Source: CAYQCN01 sp964415975 (lineage in GTDB: Bacteria; Patescibacteriota; Saccharimonadia; QS-5-54-17). From it: 20,548 nucleotides of DNA. The position numbers and the translations under genes were made by a program. The stretch's first letter is position 1. The number at the start of each line of letters is the position of its first letter. Under the pieces are notes generated by a model. That model did no database searches, was not told where the DNA came from, and was given only the letters and a program-made list of their open reading frames with translations. This document shows positions 5,677-12,969 of this stretch, one piece after another. The stretch is from positions 1-20,548 of the forward strand of contig CAYQCN010000014.1 in assembly GCA_964415975.1 (NCBI GenBank). Reading direction: 5' to 3'.

Positions 5677-8121
5677 CTATTTAACTACAAAGTTAACTAA
5701 CTTACCCGGGACTACAATTGTCTTCACTAATTCTTTGTCAGCTATTTCATTTGCCACTTTATCAGATTCTTTGGCTAGGTCTTCAAGCTCAGCTTCGCTT
5801 GCATTAGCATTGATGAGCAAACGATCACGAACTTTGCCATTGACCTGGACTGGAATAGTAACTGTATCAGTTACCAATAGGCTTTTATCGTATTTTGGCC
5901 AGTCTTGAATGTGGATGCTGTCGTGATTGCCTAGCTGGTTCCACAACTCTTCAGAAATATGAGGGCTAAACGGGGCAATTAACTGAAGCAGCACCCCAAT
6001 CGCCTCAGACCAAACACTGTTAGACTTGTCGGCCGGCAGATCATGATGGACTTTATAGAGCTCATTGACATACTCCATCAATGCCGCGATAGCAGTATTA
6101 AAATGCACTCCAGTCTCTATATCATCACTGACTTTTTTGACAGTTTGGTGCTGGAGTCGCCTCATCCTTACTTCTAGCTCGGATGCTTGCGCATGATGGC
6201 TTGGCTGCGATTCTGCCTGATAATCCTGGAGTAGTTGCCAAACCCGATTGAGGAAACGATATACGCCAGTAATGCCGTCAACATCAAACGGACCACCCTC
6301 TGTCCAGGGACCGATAAATAGCAGATACATCCTAAATGCATCGGCCCCATATCCAGAGTCTATTACATGATCAGGGTTAACTATATTGCCGCGCGACTTA
6401 CTCATCTTGTTGCCATCGGGGCCGAGAATCAGCCCTTGACTTGTCAGTTTTTGAAACGGCTCCGAAAAGTCTAAACCTGCATAATCACGCAAAACTTTTG
6501 TGATGAAGCGTGCATACAGCAAATGTAAGATAGCGTGCTCAATGCCTCCAGTATAATGATCAACTGGCAACCAACGCTTTGTCTTATCAGCATCGAATGC
6601 CTGCCCCTGATTATCAACACTTGGAAACCGCAAGAAATACCATGATGAGTCTACGAATGTATCCATGGTGTCGACTTCTCGATGAGCCGCGCCGCCACAT
6701 TCAGGGCATTCAGTGTGGACGAAATCTTCTCTGGTCTGCAGTGGAGACTTGCCGGTCGGCTCGAACTCTACATTCTCTGGCAGTTCAACCGGCAGGTCGC
6801 CCTCTGGCACCGGGACAGTGCCGCATGACTCACAATAAACTATCGGGATCGGCGCCCCCCAGTATCGTTGACGACTTATCAGCCAATCACGCAGCTTGTA
6901 TTGTGTGGCCGGTGTAGCTAGTTGCTGTTTCTGTAAATCTTTCACTATCTCGCTTTTAGCTATATCGCTATACAGCCCATCAAAACGGCCTGAATTCATC
7001 AGCTCACCATAATCGGCACTTGGCAGTTCTTCAGCCTCTACTACCTGCTTGATCTCTAAACCGTGCTGCCGGGCGAATTCATAATCTCTATCATCATGGG
7101 CCGGCACTGCCATAATGGCTCCGCTGCCATAACCCATTAATACATAATCTGCCACCCAGATTGGAATATGCGTCTGACTCATCGGATTAATTGCATAGCC
7201 ACCGGTTGGAACACCGGTCTTATCTTTGCCACCCTCCATGCGCTCAACATCACTTTTACGGCCAGCTTCTTCGACATACTGCTCCACCTCGCTACGCGCA
7301 TCTTCACTCGTCACATGCCTAACCAGCGGGTGCTCAGGAGCTAGCACCATAAAGGTGGCGCCAAAAAGCGTGTCCGGCCGAGTAGTATAAACATCGATAG
7401 ATTGGTCACTTTCAACTATAGGGAATTTTACATTCGCACCCTCGCTCTTGCCGATCCAGTTGCGCTGCATAGTCTTAATACGCTCAGGCCACTCGACTTC
7501 ATCTAGTCCGTCTAAAAGTTCATCAGCGTAGTCAGTGATACGGAAGAACCATTGCTCCATCTCTTTTTTCTCTACCGGGCTATCACACCTTTCGCAGATG
7601 TTTTCTTCACCGACAACCTGCTCGTTAGCTAGCACCGTCTGACAGGAAGGGCACCAGTTTTGCTGGCCTTTTTCTCGATAAGCAAGTCCGTTCTCATACA
7701 GCAAGATAAAGAGCCACTGGGTCCATTTGTAATAATCTGGACTGGCGGTCGAAAGCTCTCTACTCCAGTCAAATCTAGCCCCCATGCGCTCTATTTGCTG
7801 TCTCATGCTGGCAATATTAGACCGCGTCCATTCAGCGGGCGGTATGCTCCGCTTTATTGCAGCATTTTCGGCCGGCAAACCAAAAGCATCCCAGCCCATA
7901 GGGAACAAGACTTGCTTGCCCTGCATACGCTGGTATCTAGCCATGACATCAGCACCAGTGAAAGCGTACCAGTGACCTGTATGCAAATCGCCCGATGGGT
8001 AAGGAAACATTGTAAGTTGATAAAATGGTGAAGCAGCCTCAAGATCAGTGCTGTAAAGATCGGTATCTTTCCATATCTGCTGCCATTTGCTTTCTACTGT
8101 TTTTGGATTATAGCGCTTCAT
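5677..8121 (-). CDS. leuS: Leucyl-tRNA synthetase
   Basis: LeuRS attaches leucine to tRNA-Leu. The 814-aa class I enzyme has PYPSGDLHTGHWY (HIGH motif HTGH, 47-50) and NKMSKSRGN (KMSKS at about 572). The CP1 editing domain carries TTRPDTLFGATF and GSGAIMAVPAHDDRDYEFA, with the conserved Asp needed to clear mischarged tRNA. A zinc-binding insertion is suggested by CPSCQ and CERCD, and a second pair (CESCG, CPECGG) lies later. The C-terminal domain ends VPGKLVNFVVK. A bit shorter than E. coli LeuRS (860 aa) but complete. It starts 19 bp after the ParB-like gene, and TATAAT sits 8 bp before the ATG, suggesting a leaderless transcript in addition to read-through. Confidence 0.98.
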   Translation of the reverse strand: MKRYNPKTVESKWQQIWKDTDLYSTDLEAASPFYQLTMFPYPSGDLHTGHWYAFTGADVMARYQRMQGKQVLFPMGWDAFGLPAENAAIKRSIPPAEWTRSNIASMRQQIERMGARFDWSRELSTASPDYYKWTQWLFILLYENGLAYREKGQQNWCPSCQTVLANEQVVGEENICERCDSPVEKKEMEQWFFRITDYADELLDGLDEVEWPERIKTMQRNWIGKSEGANVKFPIVESDQSIDVYTTRPDTLFGATFMVLAPEHPLVRHVTSEDARSEVEQYVEEAGRKSDVERMEGGKDKTGVPTGGYAINPMSQTHIPIWVADYVLMGYGSGAIMAVPAHDDRDYEFARQHGLEIKQVVEAEELPSADYGELMNSGRFDGLYSDIAKSEIVKDLQKQQLATPATQYKLRDWLISRQRYWGAPIPIVYCESCGTVPVPEGDLPVELPENVEFEPTGKSPLQTREDFVHTECPECGGAAHREVDTMDTFVDSSWYFLRFPSVDNQGQAFDADKTKRWLPVDHYTGGIEHAILHLLYARFITKVLRDYAGLDFSEPFQKLTSQGLILGPDGNKMSKSRGNIVNPDHVIDSGYGADAFRMYLLFIGPWTEGGPFDVDGITGVYRFLNRVWQLLQDYQAESQPSHHAQASELEVRMRRLQHQTVKKVSDDIETGVHFNTAIAALMEYVNELYKVHHDLPADKSNSVWSEAIGVLLQLIAPFSPHISEELWNQLGNHDSIHIQDWPKYDKSLLVTDTVTIPVQVNGKVRDRLLINANASEAELEDLAKESDKVANEIADKELVKTIVVPGKLVNFVVK

Positions 8122-8129
8122 AGGTGTTG

Positions 8130-8138
8130 ATTATATCA
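8130..8138 (-). promoter_or_regulatory. Extended -10 promoter abutting leuS start
   Basis: The minus strand reads TGATATAAT (TGn plus perfect TATAAT). Only 8 bp separate it from the leuS ATG, so transcription should begin at or within about 3 nt of the start codon. No Shine-Dalgarno is present. Confidence 0.6.
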
Positions 8139-8140
8139 GG

Positions 8141-9298
8141 CTAGTAGTCTAATTCGAATGGCGGCTGATTGTCAGATTCATTATTTTTGCCATTGCGATA
8201 TTTGACCAATATTTTATCTATATCGTCTATGAGATCCTGGGCTCTACTACTATAAAGTGCATTGCTGTCAAGATGCTCTACAGCCAGACGAAGTTTTATC
8301 AAGGCCGCTTCGCCAAGAGCATATGCCATACCTCGCCTCAAAGCAGTAGTCTCAGAAACAGCCCCATCCTCAAGCTCCATCTCAAACGCCATCTGGTCAA
8401 ATCCAAGGTCATTAATCAATCCCTGAATATGACCCTTAAGCTGAGCCGCACTCCATTCATTGTGGCGAAATCTTCCAAGCACAATCATCAATTTGTCTTC
8501 TACCTCTTGCTCGTTATAGCGCTTAGTACCTTCATGATCCTGCTGCATTTCATAAGCTCTTGCTAGCGGAGCCAAGGCAACAGCTGCAGTATATGGCACT
8601 AGCCCATCTTCAACAGTTGCCCTAACCGCTTGCGGCAACTCTGAAAAGCGCACTGCTAGACGCACCTTCTCTTCGCTACGCCCAAGCTCACGAGCGCATT
8701 GAGCTAAGCTGTGACCACTCTCTTCGTAAAACATGCGTATAGAGTAGGCGTCTTCATGGATTGGTAGACCTTCATGGCTATTCTCAGCAATCTGCAACCT
8801 TAGAGCATCCAGTAAAGACAGTTCGGAAAAAACATTTGCATTAATAGCTATATCATCAGCAGCAAACCCGCTATAACCCTCAGATTCTTTAATCAAATGG
8901 TCTATAGCCAGCACGCGCCTATGCCCCGCTACTAACATGTAACAACTGCCATCTTGATTGATGGCGATATCTTCAGGTCTGTATTCTGATCCACGAAGCT
9001 GGTTCAGGCCAATCACATAGCGCTCTGCGTCAACTGGACTGAGCTCGGCTACTGTAATCGGGTGGAGAAGTCCGTCTGTCTCTATGGAGCCAGCAAGTGC
9101 AGTAATTGATTCTTGATCATAAGTCTTGCGAGTTTGAGCATGGAAAAACGCATTTATATCACTTCTCGGTACAGGCTTCGGGTCTCTGCCAAACTCAATC
9201 TTTTCTTTTACTGAATCAAGCGTAACATCTGCAAGTCCAAGTGTGACTTCGTTTAAATCGACACTACCATTACCGGCTACTTTAGATTCGTAACCCAA
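8141..9298 (-). CDS. ParB/Srx-fold DNA-binding protein, orphan
   Basis: A 385-aa protein of the ParB/Spo0J/RepB superfamily. An N-terminal ParB-like domain (about 40-180) contains LHPITVAE, the arginine box MLVAGHRRVLAIDHL (GHRR at 125-128, compared with GERR in ParB) and AENSHEGLPIHEDAYSI, corresponding to the ENxxR-x-xLxPIEEA motif but with Glu for Arg. A helix-turn-helix follows (SLAQCARELGRSEEKVRLAV, about 197-216), then a helical C-terminal region. There is an insertion within the ParB fold (about 92-118). No ParA or parS-like site is adjacent, so it is more likely a regulator or nucleoid protein than a partition partner; this is inference. The start is TTG at 9298 with AGGTG nearby; no better in-frame start exists before the domain. 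Confidence 0.82.
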   Translation of the reverse strand: MGYESKVAGNGSVDLNEVTLGLADVTLDSVKEKIEFGRDPKPVPRSDINAFFHAQTRKTYDQESITALAGSIETDGLLHPITVAELSPVDAERYVIGLNQLRGSEYRPEDIAINQDGSCYMLVAGHRRVLAIDHLIKESEGYSGFAADDIAINANVFSELSLLDALRLQIAENSHEGLPIHEDAYSIRMFYEESGHSLAQCARELGRSEEKVRLAVRFSELPQAVRATVEDGLVPYTAAVALAPLARAYEMQQDHEGTKRYNEQEVEDKLMIVLGRFRHNEWSAAQLKGHIQGLINDLGFDQMAFEMELEDGAVSETTALRRGMAYALGEAALIKLRLAVEHLDSNALYSSRAQDLIDDIDKILVKYRNGKNNESDNQPPFELDY

Positions 9299-9338
9299 AC
9301 TACACCTATTCTCACATTAAATTTTAAAAACTACGTAT

Positions 9339-9367
9339 ATTATAACCAATTACGCAGCTAATATGAA
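9339..9367 (-). promoter_or_regulatory. Promoter for the ParB-like gene
   Basis: The minus strand reads TTCATA (9367-9362), a 17-bp spacer and a perfect TATAAT (9344-9339), about 40 bp before the TTG start. Confidence 0.6.
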
Positions 9368-9370
9368 GCT

Positions 9371-9997
9371 CTAGCCTAGCACAAAAATAGAGTTAAACTT
9401 GCTGTAGCGCAGCAGTCTTTCGCGAGAGACCTGCACAGCCTCTCCCTCTCCCGGTCTGCACTGTGGGTCATTAACTATAAAAGAATGGGCATCCTCAGAT
9501 ACTGCTGTCACAACAATCAAATGGCCGCCATTGCCATTACCATACATCGGCACCCCGAAGCCAGGCTTTACGCTCAATATGACAGGGTGACCCTGACCTA
9601 ACACCTGCCTTAGCGTGTAAACAGCCTCGTCCTCAACCCAGGCCTTGTAGATGCTAGTTTCAGAATCGCTTGCAAGCCTGCCCTGATGGCGCATGATTTC
9701 AAAATCATCATCTCGAGCAAACCAAGAACGTACAACTGATTGGTATCCACGACTACGAGCAATATCGGCTAGCTTGGCGTGTATCCAGTCGTTATTCTCG
9801 TTCATACCTCCGATGCGCTCGCCATGCTCTCTTAGGGCTGATGGATTGATTCCATCTTTGCCTTCTCTACGCTCTAAATACTCAAGCACCATCCAAAGAC
9901 AAGCCATACCGCAATATCGGCCGGTTTTGTCGCCGTCCAAGCTATCATCGAACTGAGATATGTAGGGCACATCGGTGCCAGGTCCTAGCATCTTCAT
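9371..9997 (-). CDS. C39-like (papain-fold) cysteine peptidase
   Basis: A 208-aa protein resembling the peptidase C39_2 family. VPYISQFDDS (10-19) supplies the oxyanion-hole Gln15, RYCGMACLWMVLEYL the nucleophile Cys29, GNGGHLIVVTAV the His159, and FIVNDPQ the Asp177. There is no signal peptide or membrane segment, so it would act in the cytoplasm unless exported by another route. Its start overlaps the murF stop by ATGA and has AAGGAG inside the murF end, so the two are translationally coupled. The context suggests a peptide or amide substrate in cell-wall precursor metabolism, but a bacteriocin-type or transglutaminase-like role cannot be excluded. Confidence 0.78.
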   Translation of the reverse strand: MKMLGPGTDVPYISQFDDSLDGDKTGRYCGMACLWMVLEYLERREGKDGINPSALREHGERIGGMNENNDWIHAKLADIARSRGYQSVVRSWFARDDDFEIMRHQGRLASDSETSIYKAWVEDEAVYTLRQVLGQGHPVILSVKPGFGVPMYGNGNGGHLIVVTAVSEDAHSFIVNDPQCRPGEGEAVQVSRERLLRYSKFNSIFVLG

Positions 9998-11262
9998 GCA
10001 TCAAACTCCTTTTCTTTCTGTTTTTGCCACGCATCACTTTGGCGGACCAGTTTTGCGCTGTCGTCAGTGTCTGCAAGTAAAGGCTTTATAGACTCTTCAG
10101 CATAAACACCGCCCTGTGACCCCTTGACTAGTATTGAGTCATTATCCTCTATAGCCTCGCCCATAAGCTGGCCCGCTTCATAAGGGCTGTTGCACTTATG
10201 CACCCGTGATATATCCACTCCAGACTCTACAGCTGCTGGTGCCAGATACTGATTGGCTGCTTCACCGATAGTAATAAGCATGTCTAAGTCGCCGCACTGC
10301 TGACCAACCATCTCATGGCCCTCTTGCTCATACTCTCCTAGCTCATTCATGCTGCCTAAAATGGCAACCTTTCTGCCTGGCAGCCTATACAGTGCATCCA
10401 AGGCCGCTACTGTCGAATAGGGGCTGGCATTGTATGAGTCGTCAATTATGGTCGCGTCTTTTTTACCTGTTAGAAGCTGCATACGGCCCGAAGGTTGTTG
10501 CCACGACTCAATCGCCTCAATGCATCGCTCGCGACTTACACCTAGCTCATTTGCAACCGCAGTAGCTACAGTCAAGGCATAGACCGACTGACGTCCAACG
10601 ACAGGAAAGACCAGCTTTTCCTCCCAGTCCTGATAGCCAAATTTGCCACTCCAGCCCTTAGACGGCTCAAACTTATCTAGTAACGCCCTAGCGCTCGACT
10701 CCGACGTCAATCCATAGCCAGTCATGTCGCCCTCTGCTCGATTGCGTAAGCGCTTGTCGTCATAGTTGTAGAATACTTTCTTACTACCCTCTGCCAAGCT
10801 CCACTTCTCATCAAGTATATGCTCGATACTAGAGAAGGCTTCATAATGAACCTTGGCTACCGCTGTAACTATGCCGATATCCGGCTCAAGATAATCCATA
10901 AATTTCTGAATATCACCTGGTTTGTCTGCTCCAAGCTCCAAAACCAATACATCATAAGGATAATCTTCTTTTACTGTGCGTCTTATTGTTTTGAGTATTT
11001 TAAGCCAAGCGACAATATCGCTACTTTTCTTGGGCGGGTCTAGCCTAAATATACTTAAAGGCAGGCCGAAATCAGTGTTGTAATTGCCCTCGTGTACATT
11101 GACCTTGTAGTCACCCTCAAGCAAGTGAGCTATCGCAAGCTTAGTGCTGGTTTTGCCAACACTGCCAGTCACACCAACAATTATGGGTTTATGGGTGCGT
11201 ATGAGCTTTCTAGTGTAGCGTTCAATTGTTTTGAGTATTATGTGTCTAAAAACTGTACGCAT
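9994..11262 (-). CDS. murF: MurF-like Mur ligase (UDP-MurNAc-tripeptide:D-Ala-D-Ala ligase)
   Basis: A 422-aa ATP-dependent amide ligase of the Mur family. The P-loop is GVTGSVGKTST (30-40); ELGADKPGDIQ (109-119), the MurF-type DDSYNASP (274-281), LGSMNELGE (302-310; GDMLELGE in typical MurF) and KGSQGGVYAEE (380-390) follow. In E. coli MurF roughly 100 residues with the UDP-binding domain precede the P-loop; here there are only 29, so that N-terminal domain is missing. MurF adds D-Ala-D-Ala to the UDP-MurNAc-peptide in the cytoplasm. The ATG at 11262 is preceded, 8 bp away, by TATAAT, suggesting a leaderless mRNA. It follows murE by 48 bp and overlaps the C39-like gene by 4 bp. Confidence 0.9.
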   Translation of the reverse strand: MRTVFRHIILKTIERYTRKLIRTHKPIIVGVTGSVGKTSTKLAIAHLLEGDYKVNVHEGNYNTDFGLPLSIFRLDPPKKSSDIVAWLKILKTIRRTVKEDYPYDVLVLELGADKPGDIQKFMDYLEPDIGIVTAVAKVHYEAFSSIEHILDEKWSLAEGSKKVFYNYDDKRLRNRAEGDMTGYGLTSESSARALLDKFEPSKGWSGKFGYQDWEEKLVFPVVGRQSVYALTVATAVANELGVSRERCIEAIESWQQPSGRMQLLTGKKDATIIDDSYNASPYSTVAALDALYRLPGRKVAILGSMNELGEYEQEGHEMVGQQCGDLDMLITIGEAANQYLAPAAVESGVDISRVHKCNSPYEAGQLMGEAIEDNDSILVKGSQGGVYAEESIKPLLADTDDSAKLVRQSDAWQKQKEKEFDA

Positions 11263-11270
11263 ATTATCTC

Positions 11271-11276
11271 ATTATA
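11271..11276 (-). promoter_or_regulatory. -10 box abutting murF start
   Basis: A perfect TATAAT on the minus strand lies 8 bp before the murF ATG, the same spacing as at leuS. No convincing -35 is present, so it may be weak or serve as a secondary promoter in the murE-murF-peptidase unit. Confidence 0.45.
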
Positions 11277-11310
11277 GGCTAGATGGATTATCAATCATAC
11301 AGCAGCTAAG

Positions 11311-12630
11311 CTATGAACTTTTAAGTAGCTTTTTTAGCTCTTCCTTTGTCACCTGCCTATCATCCCAAGCCGAACTTACCCCGTCAACAATGATTGACTG
11401 TTCAGAGCCTTTGCCGGTAATCAACACCACATCACCAGACTTAGCTAGAGACAGAGCCTTGCTTATACCTTCACGGCGATCTTCTATTGAGAACAGGTCT
11501 TTGCCCTCTTGCTTGCCGGCCTCAGAAGCCGCATCAGATATATCACGAACAATTTCGCTCGGATCATCTTCATACGGGTCGACATTGCTCACGACCACAT
11601 AATCGGCCTGCTCACCTACTTGCTTGCCCATGATGGGGCGCTTAGTCTTATCTCTGCCCCCACCTTCCGCACCAAGCAGTATTATGATGTTATTGTCAGA
11701 ACTAGGCTTCATAGCATACCCGGCGTCTAGTACGCGCTGCATACTCTCCTTTTCATGGGCATAATCGACCAAAACAGAATAATCCTGCCCTTCATCTATG
11801 GGCTCCATGCGACCAGGAATCGTGCTCAGGTTGCTTAGACCGCTCTTGATCTGTTTGTCGTCTAGCTGTAAGTGCTCGCCTATGACTAAAGCTGGCAGGG
11901 CGTTATAAACGTTGAACTCACCCTGTATACTCAAGCTATATTTACGCCTTCCTACTCTGAAGGTCACTCCATCAGGACTGGAGCTAATTCGACTGGCTTT
12001 ATAGTCTAAGCCAGATGAGTCCACGCCAAATGTGCGCTGCCAGTCAGCATCAAAGCCCAAGAAATAATCGGCATGCTCACTGTCGCCATTTACCACTGAC
12101 AGCTTAGGCACAGCCTCTCCCTCAATGACCTTGCGCTTCTTAGCGAGCGCTGCAAACATCTTGCCTTTTGTATGTTTGTAATTATCAAAGCTACCACCAT
12201 GAGAGCTGAGATGTTCTGGCGTCAGATTAGTAAATACACCAATGTCATAAGCTACTCCGGTGTGGCGATACTGCTTGATACCTTCAGATGTAGTCTCTAC
12301 TAGGCAATACCTGCAGCCAGCATCTGCCATCTCGCGCAACAGTCTCTGCAGCTCAAAACGCCCAGGCATAGTCATATGATATTCATTCACCCGCTCTTGG
12401 TCACCGACTCTAATATTGGCGGTGCTAATGATGCCAGTCTTGTAACCGCCCGCCATCAATACTGACCATATATAGTTAGAAGTTGACGTCTTGCCCTTGG
12501 TGCCGGTCACACCAATAATCACCATCTCACGCGAGGGTTTACCATAGCGCCATGCGGCAACATGAGCAACTAGTCTATGATATTGAAGCAATAAAGCTTC
12601 TGGTAGTAATTTGCGTATAATCTTTTTCAT
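11311..12630 (-). CDS. murE: MurE-like Mur ligase (UDP-MurNAc-dipeptide:amino-acid ligase)
   Basis: A 439-aa Mur ligase. The P-loop is GVTGTKGKTST (40-50); ETTSEGIKQYR (112-122), FTNLTPEHLSSHGG (133-146), YKHTKGKMF with the probable carbamylated Lys155, DYAHEKESM and GAEGGGRDKTKRPIMG follow in the order typical of MurE. MurE adds the third stem-peptide residue. About 60-70 N-terminal residues, the UDP-binding domain of standard MurE, are missing. The DNPR motif that marks diaminopimelate enzymes is replaced by NVDP (349-352) in VVSNVDPYEDDPSE, so another substrate such as Lys or Orn is likely. The ATG at 12630 is chosen because a longer frame reading back to 12894 runs through the tRNA-Ala gene, and TTGGCG-17-TATAGT lies just upstream. 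Confidence 0.9.
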   Translation of the reverse strand: MKKIIRKLLPEALLLQYHRLVAHVAAWRYGKPSREMVIIGVTGTKGKTSTSNYIWSVLMAGGYKTGIISTANIRVGDQERVNEYHMTMPGRFELQRLLREMADAGCRYCLVETTSEGIKQYRHTGVAYDIGVFTNLTPEHLSSHGGSFDNYKHTKGKMFAALAKKRKVIEGEAVPKLSVVNGDSEHADYFLGFDADWQRTFGVDSSGLDYKASRISSSPDGVTFRVGRRKYSLSIQGEFNVYNALPALVIGEHLQLDDKQIKSGLSNLSTIPGRMEPIDEGQDYSVLVDYAHEKESMQRVLDAGYAMKPSSDNNIIILLGAEGGGRDKTKRPIMGKQVGEQADYVVVSNVDPYEDDPSEIVRDISDAASEAGKQEGKDLFSIEDRREGISKALSLAKSGDVVLITGKGSEQSIIVDGVSSAWDDRQVTKEELKKLLKSS

Positions 12631-12637
12631 CACATCT

Positions 12638-12666
12638 ACTATAAAATAAACCGACCTCTTCGCCAA
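12638..12666 (-). promoter_or_regulatory. Promoter abutting murE start
   Basis: The minus strand reads TTGGCG (12666-12661), a 17-bp spacer and TATAGT (12643-12638), then 7 bp to the murE ATG. Transcription should start at or next to the start codon. A 25-bp palindrome lies just upstream of the -35. Confidence 0.6.
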
Positions 12667-12669
12667 ACC

Positions 12670-12694
12670 GCTGTCAAGGTCGGACCTTGACAGC
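12670..12694. repeat. Perfect 12-1-12 palindrome upstream of murE promoter
   Basis: GCTGTCAAGGTC and GACCTTGACAGC are exact reverse complements around a single central base. The repeat ends 3 bp from the murE -35. It could be a dimeric regulator site or a transcribed hairpin. It lacks a T-tract on either side, so it is not a classical terminator. Confidence 0.7.
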
Positions 12695-12712
12695 TTAAAA
12701 CCTAACCCCTGC

Positions 12713-12740
12713 CCGAGCCGTGCAGGCATGCTTGGCTCGG
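12713..12740. repeat. Hairpin-forming inverted repeat between tRNA-Ala and murE
   Basis: CCGAGCC (12713-12719) pairs with GGCTCGG (12734-12740) across a 14-nt loop. It is one of several stacked inverted repeats in this 200-bp spacer. No T-tract follows. Confidence 0.55.
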
Positions 12741-12759
12741 AAGTGAAGGAATCGACAAC

Positions 12760-12800
12760 AAAAAAGACCTTTGTGAGCAAGGCGTAAGCCGGTGTCACAA
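12760..12800 (-). terminator. Probable intrinsic terminator after tRNA-Ala
   Basis: On the minus strand TTGTGA (12800-12795) pairs with TCACAA (12776-12771), with an inner GGC-TTAC-GCC hairpin, followed by AGGTC and six T residues (12765-12760). A further outer stem (12748-12759 with 12813-12825, one bulge) encloses it, so the local fold may be more complex than a plain terminator. Confidence 0.5.
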
Positions 12801-12832
12801 TGGCCGTAAACCGTTGTCGAATTCCGACGTGG

Positions 12833-12909
12833 TGGTGGAGCATGGCGGACTCGAACCGCCGACCTCGTGCATGCCATGCACGCGCTCTAGCCAACTGAGC
12901 TAATGCCCC
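12833..12909 (-). tRNA. tRNA-Ala(GGC)
   Basis: A 77-nt cloverleaf with encoded CCA. The acceptor GGGGCAT/ATGCTCC includes the G3-U70 pair that identifies tRNA-Ala. Anticodon stem CGTGC/GCACG encloses loop ATGGCAT with anticodon GGC. D-arm TTAGCTCAGTTGGCTAGAGC and T-loop GGTTCGAGTCC are normal. A TATACT -10 lies 20 bp upstream. Confidence 0.97.
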
Positions 12910-12928
12910 AAATTTTAGGACTTATTGT

Positions 12929-12934
12929 AGTATA
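12929..12934 (-). promoter_or_regulatory. -10 box for tRNA-Ala
   Basis: TATACT on the minus strand, about 20 bp before the mature tRNA 5' end. A weak -35 (TTTTGC, 12957-12952) lies 17 bp upstream. Confidence 0.45.
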
Positions 12935-12969
12935 GATCATTATCAACACTCGCAAAAGACCGACTGCTG

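Noticed and set aside
9994..11262. Alternative genetic code (UGA read as Gly)
   Set aside because: UGA ends murF, sodX and the response regulator at the expected family lengths.
12670..12694. The 25-bp palindrome as an intrinsic terminator
   Set aside because: No T-tract follows on either strand, and it abuts the murE -35.
12633..12832. SRP RNA, RNase P RNA or tmRNA in the structured spacer
   Set aside because: None of the conserved cores of these RNAs that I looked for is present; the tmRNA-like CCA end belongs to tRNA-Ala.
12631..12894. An N-terminal extension of murE by 88 codons back to 12894
   Set aside because: It reads through the tRNA-Ala gene and the hairpin-rich spacer; a good promoter lies next to the ATG at 12630, and the extension has no Mur-ligase character.
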